Origin: Limanda limanda
Lineage: Eukaryota; Chordata; Actinopteri; Pleuronectiformes; Pleuronectidae
Reading direction: 5' to 3'
DNA length: 64,000 bases
Assembly (NCBI RefSeq): GCF_963576545.1
Contig: NC_083648.1
Span: 24,215,042 to 24,279,041, forward strand
The notes under the pieces are model-generated. The model was not told the DNA's origin. It worked only from the letters and a program-made list of their open reading frames with translations, and did no database searches. Below, in pieces: positions 28,183 to 39,412 of the stretch (the stretch's first letter is position 1; the number at the start of each line of letters is the position of its first letter). Made by a program: the position numbers and the translations under genes.

Positions 28183-28808
28183 CTATTCTCCCGTTACTTG
28201 CTCCAGTGTTTCCCTCCTCTCTGGGTTCCAGTCCTCGAAGTCGGCATAGTTTAGTTCGGGAACACCCGCTGTCAGGCCCAAAGAGCTGACTGACCCAGCC
28301 AAGGAGCCAAGCCCTTCATAGGCGTATGTCTGAAGTGAATCATACGGTGGGCCCCGCGTGTCAGAGTCCGCTTCAGCCACCTTTTGCTGGAGGATCTGCT
28401 GAATTATGTCTTGACCATCCAGTAGAAGCGAAGGTGCTGATTGGCTGAGCTCTCGAGGAATGCAGTCAATGATAAACCAGGCAGGTTCTGACTCTGGGCT
28501 GTAGGTCCCATAATCTACCTGCTGAGCTCTCCTCCTCCTCACCACCACAGACCCCTCCTCATCATCCTCAAACTCTTCGTCCTCTCTGCATAGGCTTGGT
28601 CTTTGGCCGAGGTAGGCGTGGAACTTCCTGTGAGACTCAGAGACTTTGGGATTTCGAAGGGCAGCAATGTCAAAGGCCTCAGTGTCCTCCTCCCCGCCTC
28701 CTTCGTCATCGTAGGTCACCACGTTTTCTCTGATGTCCTCTTCAGACAAAATCAAGGGTTCTTTGCTCGCCTTTTTATTTCGTAGCTGTGTGAACATAAT
28801 CACTATGG
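28183..28808 (-). CDS. Cadherin terminal exon: end of TM helix and cytoplasmic tail
   Basis: The acceptor is CCTTTTCCCCAG on the minus strand, and the stop is TAG at 28183-28185. With the carried G the exon opens A-I-V-I-M-F, finishing the membrane helix, followed by TQLRNKK as the stop-transfer cluster. About residues 33-48 are YDDEGGGEEDTEAFDI, the p120-catenin-binding juxtamembrane core. A spacer of about 100 residues follows, longer than usual, with a very acidic run (REDEEFEDDEEGS), an RRRR cluster and a Ser/Leu-rich part. From about residue 154 PPYDSLQTYAYEGLGSLAGS begins the beta-catenin-binding region. The last residues (NYADFEDWNPERRETLEQ then VTGE) replace the usual D-Y-D-Y-L...W-G-P-R-F-K-x-L-A-x-M-Y-G ending. 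The frame is open and no frameshift restores the canonical end, so I read it as a genuinely divergent tail. Confidence 0.95.
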
Positions 28809-29111
28809 CTGGGGAAAAGGGAAAGGGAAAAAGAAAGGATAAAAGGAAAAAGTTAACATACAGAGAATATTAGAGAAACCAGGGACATTCAATAACACTG
28901 TAACACAAATTAATGCAAAAATATAAGAGGATTACGACGCACTTCATAATACTTGATAAACCAAGTGCTTCATTTCTTTTTAGTAGATTTTTTAAGAGAA
29001 TGTCTCATAGTCTACCAATTGTTCAGTACAGACCAGGCTGTGTAGAGAGTGAGAATAAGCTTTCATGTTTAGTGACCAAAATGTAGAAGAGAACAAGAAC
29101 AGCTCCAACAG

Positions 29112-29951
29112 TAGGGATGGGTATCGTTTGGTTTTTATCCGATACCGGTTCCTAACCGATACTTTTAAAACGATACCGGTGCCTAAACGGTGCCTGAACC
29201 GATACTTTTTTCAAAAAAGTGCACAAAACGATGCTTGACTAAGAAAGGCTTTTTTTATTGCCAAATATATTAACTGTTTAAAGTAGATTATAAATATAAA
29301 TAAATACAAAACCCTTTTTAACTTAAAACTATGAATAACATACGAACTGTTAACAAAAGTTTACACTATACTTAAATAAATAAAAATAAATACAAAACAC
29401 ACACACTCTGACTCGTGACTCAAATGAAGACTGAGGGTCGCTTTTCACTCAGATACCCCCGTGTCTCCGCGGCGGGGGCTGTCGCAGGCAGGCTTCGGCC
29501 CGCCTTCGCCCCCCTAAAATGCGGTCGCTTTTATGAAACATTTCTCGGCGTGGTCTCCGTTCCTCCCGCCCAGAGCCTTTCCAAGCCGACCCGGAGCCGG
29601 TCGCGGCGCACTGCCACGGAGGAAATGCGCCCGGCGGGAGGGGAGGCAGCACCGGGGAGAGGTGTCGCGAGGAGATCACCTGCCACCTGCACGGGAGCCC
29701 TGACGCACGCGGGGCGGGCAGCGCGGGGACAAGAGTCTGTCCACCGGCCGCGGGGGCCCGACGGGAGCCGCCGCTTCCCGTGAAGGAAGGAGCGGAAGTG
29801 TGAGGAGGCGGGACGAGCGGAGACCTCAGTCTTCCATTGGCTCAGGTACCGAAATGAGGCACCGAAATCTCCGTTTCATTTCGGTCCGGGTAGGTACCGG
29901 TTGTATTGGAACCGGTTCCATATTGGAACCGGTTCTCGGTACCCAACCCTA
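29112..29951. mobile_element. Non-autonomous hAT element with GC-rich core
   Basis: The 8-bp target duplication TCCAACAG is at 29104-29111 and 29952-29959. Ends are TAGGGATGGGTA on the left and, reversed, TAGGGTTGGGTA on the right. Subterminal sequence carries many copies of CGATACCGGT/GAACCGG-type words. The middle (about 29420-29800) is very GC- and CpG-rich, unlike everything around it, with an open frame (29415-29783) that resembles no protein I know. It lies 303 bp upstream of the last cadherin exon in the transcribed direction. Confidence 0.9.
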
Positions 29952-30599
29952 TCCAACAGTAACAGCTCCTCTTTGGGTCTTAAACAAAAATGACATGAAG
30001 AGGTTTATTCAATCACTCGTGTGAATATTCTATCTCTCTTCAGCCGTCATTTCAGCACCGTGAATATTCTACCACCTTCACCTCTGCACCCTCTCAATTT
30101 CTCAACTGAATTTCAAAGTCAGGGGCCACATCCTTCTCAGAACGAGTAGACCATGGAGGTCGAACTGAAATGTTCTATGGAGGATTCCCTCTATGAGTCC
30201 CCAGCTGCCCTTTCACACGCCAGAAGAAATTTAATGTACTTCAAGCTCATGGATACAGCATCAACATCCCTGGATCGCAGATTTAGTCCTTCTGCTGTCA
30301 AACACCTGTGTTGAAGATTTTGTTTCTGGAATGAAGTCTGGTTGACACTCGATCATGCTATCTGCACGGATGTAGCGAAACAATGAGGAGTCTGCCTTGC
30401 GTCTTTTCAGGATGTAGTGGATTTTCTTAAAGATTTGAGAACCATGTTTCCAGAGATCACCCAACAAATGAAACCCTCACTGTCCCTGTAACATCCTGCA
30501 TCTCTAAAAGGTCATTTTCAGGCCGGTGCACGGCTGAGTAACACTTTCCTTCTGAGTGAAAAATTCTGTTTACTCTTTGGCAGCTAAGTGTTGATGGTT

Positions 30600-30830
30600 G
30601 AATGGTCTGTATTTATATAGAGCTCTTCTAGTATTGAGGACCACTCACAGTACTTGAGAGTTCCATTCAACCACTCACACACTCATTCGTAAAAAAAATG
30701 TTCTATGAGGGGCCATTCAGGGTTCAGCACCTTGCCCAAGGACACTTCGGCATGTAAATGGGGAAAACTGGGATCGAACCACTGACCTCCTGGTTGGAGG
30801 ACTAATGCTCTACAGCTCAACCAAGGTTAA
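30600..30830 (-). repeat. tRNA-derived SINE, family A (minus strand)
   Basis: It starts with the tail GTCTGTATTTATATAGAGCT and continues with CTTGCCCAAGGACACTTCGG. It ends with GGGATCGAACCACTGACCTC (reverse complement of the B-box region) and CTCTACAGCTCAACCA. It lies in the last cadherin intron, in the sense orientation of the gene. Confidence 0.8.
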
Positions 30831-31244
30831 TTGACAATTTAACTTTCTACTTGTATGATTTCATTGCGTATATGTTATAACATAACTTGTTTGGCTTGTA
30901 GAATATAGCCTACCATTATGTTGTTATTGTTATTTGGCTTGCGGCCCATTTACTGCGGAGAGCCACAGTGGTGTCAGAATGGTTTCCATCACTTGGCCTA
31001 AGATTTATGTTCATGTGAATCGTTTTACTTGGCGGCATTGGTTATTTCCATGTATTTGATGGTGTGTGTTACTTAAAGTCTAAACTTGGATGACATTTGT
31101 TTTATTAAAGGTTTGGTGTTGATCAAATAATGAGTGGAGCTGTCCATTGTGCTGTTAGTTACATAATGATTTAGTGACTTCCAGCACCTTCTGTTTTGAT
31201 CTGTGGTGACTGTGGTGTTGTTTTTGTGGTGCGCCTAGAGTGCG

Positions 31245-31335
31245 CAATGTGTGTGTGAATGGGTGAATGTAAAACTGAACTGTGAAGCACATCAAGTGGT
31301 CATCAAGACTAGAAAAGCCCTATTTAAATACAGAT
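31245..31335 (+). repeat. SINE family A, 3' fragment
   Basis: Only the tail part remains: GTGTGTGAATGGGTGAATGT, then GTGGTCATCAAGACTAGAAA, then TTTAAATACAG. The tRNA-like head is missing. Confidence 0.65.
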
Positions 31336-32082
31336 TACTCATTCATTTCATTTTCATGGTGTTAATTTAACCATGTTTAAACCTTGATCCCCAAGCCCCG
31401 TAAACGTTTTTTGTGTGTTTGTCGGCCCCCTTGTCCAATTGTGCTGAAATGTGTAAGTTTGATAACTTTTTAAAATACATATAGCATCGAATTTGTAGGC
31501 TATGGTTTCTGCAGACGGGTTCTCTCTTTCATAGGATTGGGGCACTCAACTGTTTTGAGCATCCACAGGCAGAAACATATATCGGCGCCTATAGTTGCAT
31601 GCTTCTTTAAGCTGCTTCACTTGCTGCAGCTTTGCGCGATCAGAAGCTTGCAACCCCAGGATATAGGTTGGCTGGAGAAGCATCCGCCCATGGGATCACT
31701 GATTATTCAGCAATGGAAGGAGACATTTCTTTGCCACATATCAGATCAGAAGCTCCCATGAGAAGCCCCCATCTCATGCTCCATTATCACTATCACCAGT
31801 GTCTGGGGTTGTTTCCCCAAGAACTAATTCATAGTTCTACTTTCCACAAGGTTCTACTTCCTGTGTCTAAATGTCAATGCCAAGTAAGTATGGTACATGA
31901 GGTAATATGTTTTAAGCATGAAATGGAGAGTGGGAAATACAGTTTCCACCAGTCATTTTGGAAGTGTTTCATTGTATACATTGTGTATAACAAAAATATT
32001 ATTTTTCAAAAAGTCACTTCACTGACAAGTGGTTGATTATGTTGAAAGATGAATGAAGGCCTACTGACAGGGTCTATAATTG

Positions 32083-32104
32083 AATAATAATAATAATAAT
32101 AATA
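32083..32104. repeat. (AAT)n microsatellite
   Basis: Seven AAT-type units. A similar tract is at 27484-27507. Confidence 0.95.
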
Positions 32105-32962
32105 AGAATAATAACTGAAGCTTTAACTATAAACATTTAACTCATGAAAAGTGGTGAGAATGACTATATCTTATCAAAGAGAGGAGGAGGGTAGCATAGC
32201 ATATCTGTGGCGCATTCCAAGCTGAATGGAGAAATCCTCACCTAACAACATATCAAGATCTCTCACACCCTCAAGACATGAACCCCACTTAGATGCATTA
32301 AGTCATCCTCATCATCACACATGAGAGCCATAAGGGACACCAGTGAAAGAGCGAGGACCCTGGACCAGAAACTGGATCAACATTAGAAAGAGACAACTTG
32401 AATCTATGACCACCAGACCCAAACCACTCACAGCAGTCATTGATTAGGGGTCGAGCCATCAAACGGAAATCAGTGTTTTTTTGGAGAAAGGCCATTTATA
32501 TCCAATGCAGAGATAGCAGGTACAAACTGCTGCCCCAAAACCTGTCCATCTGTTATATCACGGCTGAAGTTACAAACATTCATACACAGATCACATAATG
32601 AATCAACTCCTTGACCACAGATCAAAACCCGAAGAAGAAAGTGACATGCAGCTATAAGACTTTTTTGTTGCATACCTAATGAGGTGTTTGGTTTGTCTAG
32701 AAAAGAAAGCTTCACTCTGTAGCGGATTTGTTTATCTTATTTGTTATCATTCTGCCATAACTTTTCTTTATAGTTAGTTATTGGACAAATTTTATTTACC
32801 CACAGAACAGTACAGCAAAGCTGTTTGCTGGATACAAGTAGATGGAACCGCCAAAACTTGTTGTTGTACTTATGGACTAATGTTGTGCTATTGGAACTGG
32901 AATCCAATGGCCATGTTGTGGATGACGCATGTGATACATGACATATGCAACCACTAACTTAC

Positions 32963-33232
32963 CTAATAAAATGACGATACACAGCAGAATGGCAACAAAG
33001 GCTCCGGTGCTGAGACCAGCTGAAGACAGGAAGGCCTGGGCCTGACAGATGTTGTGGCTGTTGCGACCCCTGGTGTTCCCCTGACAAACACACACCCTGA
33101 GGGAGAGTGTAGTAGTGCTGCTTAGAGGAGGCTCCCCGCCATCGGCCACCACCACCAACAGGCTGAAGAACTCCCGGTCTCTGTCCTGGCTGAAACCTTC
33201 ACGTCGGCGAGACACTATACTGGCAGTGTTGT
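32963..33232 (-). CDS. Cadherin exon: EC5 second half, membrane-proximal segment, most of the TM helix
   Basis: The acceptor is GCCGGCTACAG on the minus strand and the donor is TTATTAG|GTAAGT. The carried G plus AC restores the Asp of the pattern KDNGDNTASIVSRRREGFSQ, the usual type II cadherin EC5 sequence. The exon then encodes FFSLLVVVADGGEPPLSSTT, a TLSLRVCVCQ strand, a short Cys-containing membrane-proximal piece ending in NICQAQAFLS, and SAGLSTGAFVAILLCIVILL, which opens the single transmembrane helix. GLSTGA is the near-invariant lead-in to the helix in type II cadherins. At 270 bp the exon is somewhat longer than the roughly 252 bp I recall, with the extra residues in the Arg-rich loop and between the membrane-proximal cysteines. 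One base (G) is carried into the last exon. Confidence 0.95.
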
Positions 33233-36200
33233 CTGTAGCCGGCAGGCGGGCAAGGAAAGAAGATGTATGAAAGATGATGGTGTGATAGATGAAGGAATAA
33301 AGATAAGAGAATGATAGAAGAGAGGTTGAATGATGTGATAGAGGTGGGAGAAAGGTGGAATAAAAAAGAAACAGTACTTTAGGCAAGTACATTACATAAA
33401 GTGTTAGTTGAATCAGAAAGCTCAGTAAAAATAAGCACCATAATCACGGACCACTCTACATGATTTTGTAGAGCACAGTAGGAGCAGGGCACATAATTGA
33501 CTTTAATGACTAAAATTGGGTATTTCAGACATACAATTGAAGAAATACAGCATACATCAAAATTCCTACAAAGGTGCTTATTATCAGTAGCCATTACAAA
33601 TTATGAGCTTTTAATACAATTTTATTTATTTTTAGCCAAAGAAGATTCCTCTTCCATCTCATCTCTTTTCACTGGAGGTCCAGGTTTGGCCAGGTTTACA
33701 CCAGACATGCTGATCCAAACTCAATTATTTTTGCTGCATCTGAACCTAGTGTTCTTAAGTGAAGTTTAATCTTTCAGTTTGGTGCAGTTTTGTCCTCCTT
33801 GTGTCAGAATCACCTGCCTGTCTGTTTTACGATGCAAAGTTGAATAAATTATGAATTATGTGGGATGTGCCTACACCACCTAACCACGGCTTCATGTGTA
33901 TTTCGGCTCATGTTCAGTTGCGTACTGATGCTCATGTACTTCAATCTCTTTGAAGTTGCTCGGGCAGTTCCTTAATATGTAGAGTCATGGTGCATTAGAC
34001 ACAGCCCAGGCCAAAGATTAAGTAACTGACGTTATTTAAAAGTCCAAAGCCATAACTGTGACCTAGCCTGGAATGAGCCCTTTGTGATGCCATATAAATA
34101 GGGCTTGAACTCATTGAAATCAGTCATGTTCCATGTATTCAGCGGTGTAAACAGAAGATACTCAGCTTGAACAATGGTAGAGATGCAATATTTCAACCAG
34201 CAAATTTGTCAGCGCTGAAGAGGGCAGCAACCGTATCAACAGAGAAGGCTAGGAAACAAGGAGTGTGTCAGAGCATTTGACGGAAAACCAAGGAAGTGTC
34301 CAAGATTTATAAAGTAAATGACTGGACACCTTTTGTCCAATCCCATTTAAATATCTTAACATATTTTTTGTAAATGTTGATCCCCCTACCTCCCATTTAT
34401 CTAAACTTTGGAGTCAGGATTTATTGAGAATTTTCTCATGAGTCATAAACAACCGAACATGTAAAGTATATATGTATGTATGTATATATACATATGTCTG
34501 TTCATGTCATTCTAAATGTCTGCAGGCCTGTTCCACTTGACATTCAACGCAGCGATGCTGGTCATCATGACAATGAATAAATTGAGGCAGTGGTTGAGAG
34601 AAGATACACAACTGTTGAATATGTATTAAGAGTGTATCTTACAAAGCATTGTACTGCCCAACTGCCCTGGGGAGCTCCCAGCTACGATGAAGCACGTCAG
34701 CTAGCAGACAGAGACATGTGTATATATGTGTTTGCATTTGTGTGGGGAATTTGTAATGTATTCCGGCAGTGCCCGCTGGATTCTGCACATCTTTATATCT
34801 TCATTTACATAGTGTGTACTGTTGACTCCGCATGGAGCCTCTGGGTGAAACACACGCACAAACAATTACACACACACACACAGATACACGTAGGCATCTT
34901 AATTTAACCAAGGACTTGTCTTTTGTCCTCAATTGGACAAGCTGTCTCCAATTCACTGGAATTTAGTCGGAAACAGAAGGATGGAAACACACGTTAAACT
35001 TTGATGACTTATGTTTATAACCATACCCCAGCTGTTGTTTCTGCAGAACGCTGGTAACCTGTTTAATTGAAAGGTTCATTAATATTGAAAGTGTCCTATG
35101 TCTAAATCTCACAGAAAGTCAACACTGCACTTCCTTAGGGGCTAACAAGCCTGAATTATAGCCAATAAAATGAGCTGTTCTCGATATATATGAGCAACAG
35201 ACAAACAGACATTTCTGGGAGATATATATTCATTAACGGGGGTAGTTCAGTGTCATAACCAGGATTGTGTTTTTAAATTACATTTACATTAACATTTAAA
35301 AGGTAGTCTAGTTACACCGGTAAAGCTCCACGCTTTAACAGTCAGCTATGTTAGCAATACTTTTCAGAGCAGCAGTCCAAGCGTTCTGTGCCAACTTGCA
35401 GTTATGTATTTACTGTACGAAAACATTTGAACCGTGTTACTTATCAACAATGCACTTATAAAAACCATAAAACTACCTGTCCTCTTTTGAGATTATCAAA
35501 CAATTGCATTTGATGTCCCATACTGAAATATTCCACAGTCACATGAAAATAACTGAATTAAAGAAACTGTTGCTTGTATTTATATAGCGCTGAAAAACAA
35601 CCTTTTCAACACTCCTTCCTAATAACAGTAGGTGTGATGTGGGTCTCTAGTTGTTTATTAATGAGGTAGAGGATACTTTTCATGAGGTGTAATAACTGAG
35701 GTCTTCAGGGCTCGGTACATCACTTGATACTCTTACATGTCTGCTCTCTCTTGAATTCACACTTATTTTCAAACATTTTCTTTGTAATCATCCATATACT
35801 GTTCCAAAAAGATATTTGTTCCTTTCACTATAAATTTCTCAGATAATAGTCCCCTGTGTCTCTGTAAATGGTAGAAAAGCTTTGGTATAATAACCCGAAA
35901 ATGTTGTTCTAATGTAAAAGAAATGTTTTCAGAAAAGCTCAATGTCCATTTTGAACCTTTATTGTTGTGATAATTTGTCGACATATGATCAGAACATAGA
36001 ACAAGATGCAAGCCGTATCCCTCTGTGTTGACCATGCTGTTAGTGTACAATGCAACAAGGGGTGTGGGAGGTCGGAGAGTTAGATGCGCTGACACACAGG
36101 AGAAGATTAAAGGACAAAAACTGAATTAGTAAACAACATATAATTGGTAGAAAGTGGAGCAGAGGTGCGCCCTCTCAAAAATAGCATCGATCCTCTCCCG

Positions 36201-36371
36201 ACTGAGAGGTGGGAAGAGGAGGAGAGAGTGGTGATACACGAAGCACAAGTGTGATGACGGGAAACAACTGCAACAGCCCTGGAGAGAGGGGGAGGAGGAA
36301 ATTTGTTCAAATGACAGATGGAGGGAGAGTCAAGAGAGGGAGAAACTGAGGGAGGAGTAAGGGGGAGAGTA

Positions 36372-36394
36372 GTGTGTGTGTGTGTGTGTGTGTG
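36372..36394. repeat. (GT)n microsatellite
   Basis: About 11 GT units within a long purine-rich stretch (36180-36480) of the large EC5 intron. Confidence 0.95.
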
Positions 36395-38594
36395 AAAGAG
36401 ACAAATTAAAAAATGAGTGAAAGGAGGGAAAGAGGAAAGGAGGGAGGCCATTTTAGGAAATGAGAGTTGGAGCTTAAAAACCGGAGAACGTCGCTGCAGG
36501 TAAAATGAGGTTATAAAGCGACAGAATAATAGCAGTGCCCAGTAAACCCACAAAATGATCCATATGGCTTATTAACACAAGCTCTATAATTCGATTCAGT
36601 TTGATTTATACTCCAGTCTCTGCACAAGAAAAACAGCAGGCGACAGACTGTAAGACGTGTGTGTAACGGAGGTACAAGCAAAGCTGGTGTAAGCCCACAT
36701 CACACCATAACAACTAGATAAGAGCTGCTTGTCTCAGTTTTTCATCCAACGTCAGCTGTGGTGCTTGAAGTCCAGAACATTACAAACCTCATTCAACCGG
36801 GACCCTACAGCTTTCCTAAATACCATCAATTCTCAAGTAATGGCTGGCTGAGGATCCTGCCTGCTTCAAATAGACCATGGCTGTAGATTTTATCAGCAGC
36901 CAGCTTGCAATTACCTCTGTTGAGACACATTTCTATAGATTTTTTATCCGCTCTCATGTCTGCCATTCGCGAGAGAAGAACCTGTAAGTGAAAACAACTA
37001 GATCTTTAATTTGGCTTTATTAAGTTCCAGAGGTGACCGTGAAGAGGGCAGGGGGAAGGAGGGAAAGAATCGAACCGGGCTCCATACATTATAGTCGGAT
37101 AAATTAACAGCACACTTGCGCACACAGAGATAGTATGAAGAAGAAGAATGGGACAATGAGGATGGTGTAACTCGTATTTTGCTTGAACAGAGAATTAGCT
37201 TTTTGTCTTTTTACAGTTTTTAGAAGTACTAAGCCACTCGTCATACAGTAACGATTATTGCGTTGTTGGCCCTGGGTCAATGAAATGCCATATAGACCTA
37301 AGATGGCATCTTTGTTAAGTAATGCACCTTACTTGCATGTGCTTTAAATTAAATAGCAGATTGTGGCTGTTCACATTTTGTACTTTTTAAATGATCAGTT
37401 TAATATTGCAGCTTGTGATCCACAAGGAATCTTAGGGGGGATTGAACTTCCCTTACAATCCAGATTTACCCCAGAGCCACATAAAACTGGTAAACAACCA
37501 TTAGGATATTTCTAATGGTGTAATGATGAGAATTATTTTATTATTAATCAAACTTCACTGTCCAATCATCAGTCATATACATTTTGTGTGAGCCACTCAG
37601 GCCTGGTCGATGTATCTGATTTCCTGAAACAAGCAATATATGAAATGTCACAGATCTTGATCTGTGCAGAGGGCTTTTAATCACTTAGTTCACAAGCATC
37701 TTCTTGTCAGAGGTTTCTGTTCTGCAACCTCTCTAATCCATCCAGTAGTTTCAGTGTATTCCTGCTTACAAACAAAATGTAATGTAAATCAAAATGAGGA
37801 GTGAAAACATAACCTCCTTAAGGAAAAAATGCTGCTTACCGAATGTTGTAAAGTATTTCAAGTAAGTAAGTAAATAAAGTAGAGTTTAATCATAACAACT
37901 GTACTATTTGATCGCAGAAAACCTCACAGAGAAACCATAACCTCTATCCTTTTAGCTAACAAAAATCAAAAGAGCCTTAAGGTGTGAGAACTGTGGGATT
38001 GTTACTGTGTATGTTTTTCATCAGGAAAGGAAGGAATCTTGGTTATTTCCGTGAGTTCTAAATCCGCTTGTGACAACAGAAACAGCTAATAGGACATCGT
38101 GACCACATACTTATCTGAGGAATTAATCAGCTCTGTAATATTATAGACTAGTAAAATGGTAAAATTAGTCAAATGTTCACTGATGACGCACTAAATTAAC
38201 TCATCTTGATATAGCCTACAATACAGTACACCATGTACACACAACCTGACAAACCCCTGAGTGCGGACCACAAAAGGTAAATGGCATTTGACTCAATAAT
38301 TAATTTATACATTACATTCTTTAAAATCATAATTCGGCAACTGATTACCTTTGCCATCATAATGTAAAACCGCATAACAGGCTATGAAGTTAAGATTAAA
38401 GAGTTGTTTCACAGTGGCCATCAAACTCTGCAACAACAAGAGGCACAGGTCTGTCCTCCCCTCAGGTTTAGGGTTAGGATATATTTTATGGGTTGGTGAT
38501 GCAAAAGCATGAAACCATGATAAACTGAGATCAAAGGACTTTTTCTCATTTTCATATATATATTTTTTTTTATGTACCGTCACAGTACCGTGAA

Positions 38595-38715
38595 ACCCAA
38601 TGCGTGCACAAGGAGAACTTGCAAACTCCTGACCAAACTATGGTTCAAACCCATATTGCTGTAAGGCAATATAATAGTGCTGACCACTGCACCACCGTCA
38701 TCCTGACTGTCACAT
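38595..38715 (-). repeat. tRNA-like SINE fragment, second family
   Basis: On the minus strand the head reads GACGGTGGTGCAGTGGTCAG (A-box-like) followed by ATGGGTTTGAACCATAG (B-box-like). The plus strand shows GGAGAACTTGCAAACTCCTG, a phrase I know from very common fish repeats of this type. It differs from family A. Confidence 0.6.
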
Positions 38716-39174
38716 CTGTGACTGTTAAAACATCGACCAAGAAATAAGGGCATGTCAAAGATACTAATCATCATTCAACTAAGATTGAAGTCAAACTCAG
38801 AGTGAGCACAGTTCACTTTCATGCTGCCTTTTGGGGTAAAATCCTTCCCCTACATTGCAGAGCCTGCCTGCTTGGTGAAGAACCGACACACGCAGGCAGC
38901 TGTGGATGTCAGTTTGAGATCTGGTGGGGAAAAATAGGACTCATTAACATAGTTAGCTTGCATTAGCTCAGAGTGCTAACTTGGCTTGTTAACTCTATTA
39001 TTCTCTAATATTTCACTGACTCACCAGAGCATCTTTGCAAATCTGGGAATTCTACAAAGTATTGATTGAATGTCAATATGGAAATAGGAAAACATATTTG
39101 CCGTCCTCATCCGAAGATAAAATTCTTAGTTTGGTATAGACCTGAGTATATAACTATAAACACAGCTAAATGGT

Positions 39175-39412
39175 TATAAATTGTATTTATGCAGAATTTT
39201 TTTAGTCTTGGTGACCGCTCAAAGCACTTTACAGTAAAGTTTCGACATTCACCCCACATTCATATAGTGCATCTGTTAGCAGCACTTTCTATGAGGGGCA
39301 ATTCGGGGTTCAGCATCTTGCCCAGAGACACTTCGGCATGCAGATGGTAAAGACTGGGAGCAAACTGCCAACCTTCTGGACGACCGCTCTACCCCTCAGC
39401 CACAGCCCAGCT
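39175..39412 (-). repeat. tRNA-derived SINE, family A (minus strand)
   Basis: A well-preserved copy: TTGTATTTATGCAG tail, CACTTTACAGTAAAG, GGGGTTCAGCATCTTGCCCA, and the head complement GACCGCTCTACCCCTCAGCC. It sits in the large EC5 intron. Confidence 0.8.

Larger units (their letters stand above)
28809..32962 (-). other. Cadherin last intron (4154 bp)
   Basis: This intron splits the transmembrane helix codons from the cytoplasmic tail, as in other type II cadherins. The 3' end has a short polypyrimidine tract before two in-frame AGs 6 nt apart (CAG, then CCATAG). It holds the GC-rich hAT element 29112-29951, a minus-strand SINE (30600-30830), a plus-strand SINE tail (31245-31335) and an AAT repeat (32083-32104). 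The rest, including 31340-32080 and 32110-32960, shows nothing I recognise. Confidence 0.85.

Noticed and set aside
28603..28785. Plus-strand frame opposite the cadherin tail
   Set aside because: It is an antisense shadow of the well-supported cadherin exon.
29415..29783. 122-residue open frame in GC-rich DNA
   Set aside because: It lies in the core of a hAT element. High GC lowers stop-codon frequency, and the translation is Arg/Pro/Gly/Ala-rich without any domain I recognise. I kept the GC-rich core as a finding but not the frame as a gene.
31632..32036. 134-residue plus-strand open frame
   Set aside because: No recognisable domain, antisense within a cadherin intron, no splice partners.
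36107..36553. 148-residue minus-strand open frame
   Set aside because: It crosses a GT microsatellite and a purine-rich stretch; the protein is Ser/Pro/Thr-rich low complexity within a cadherin intron.
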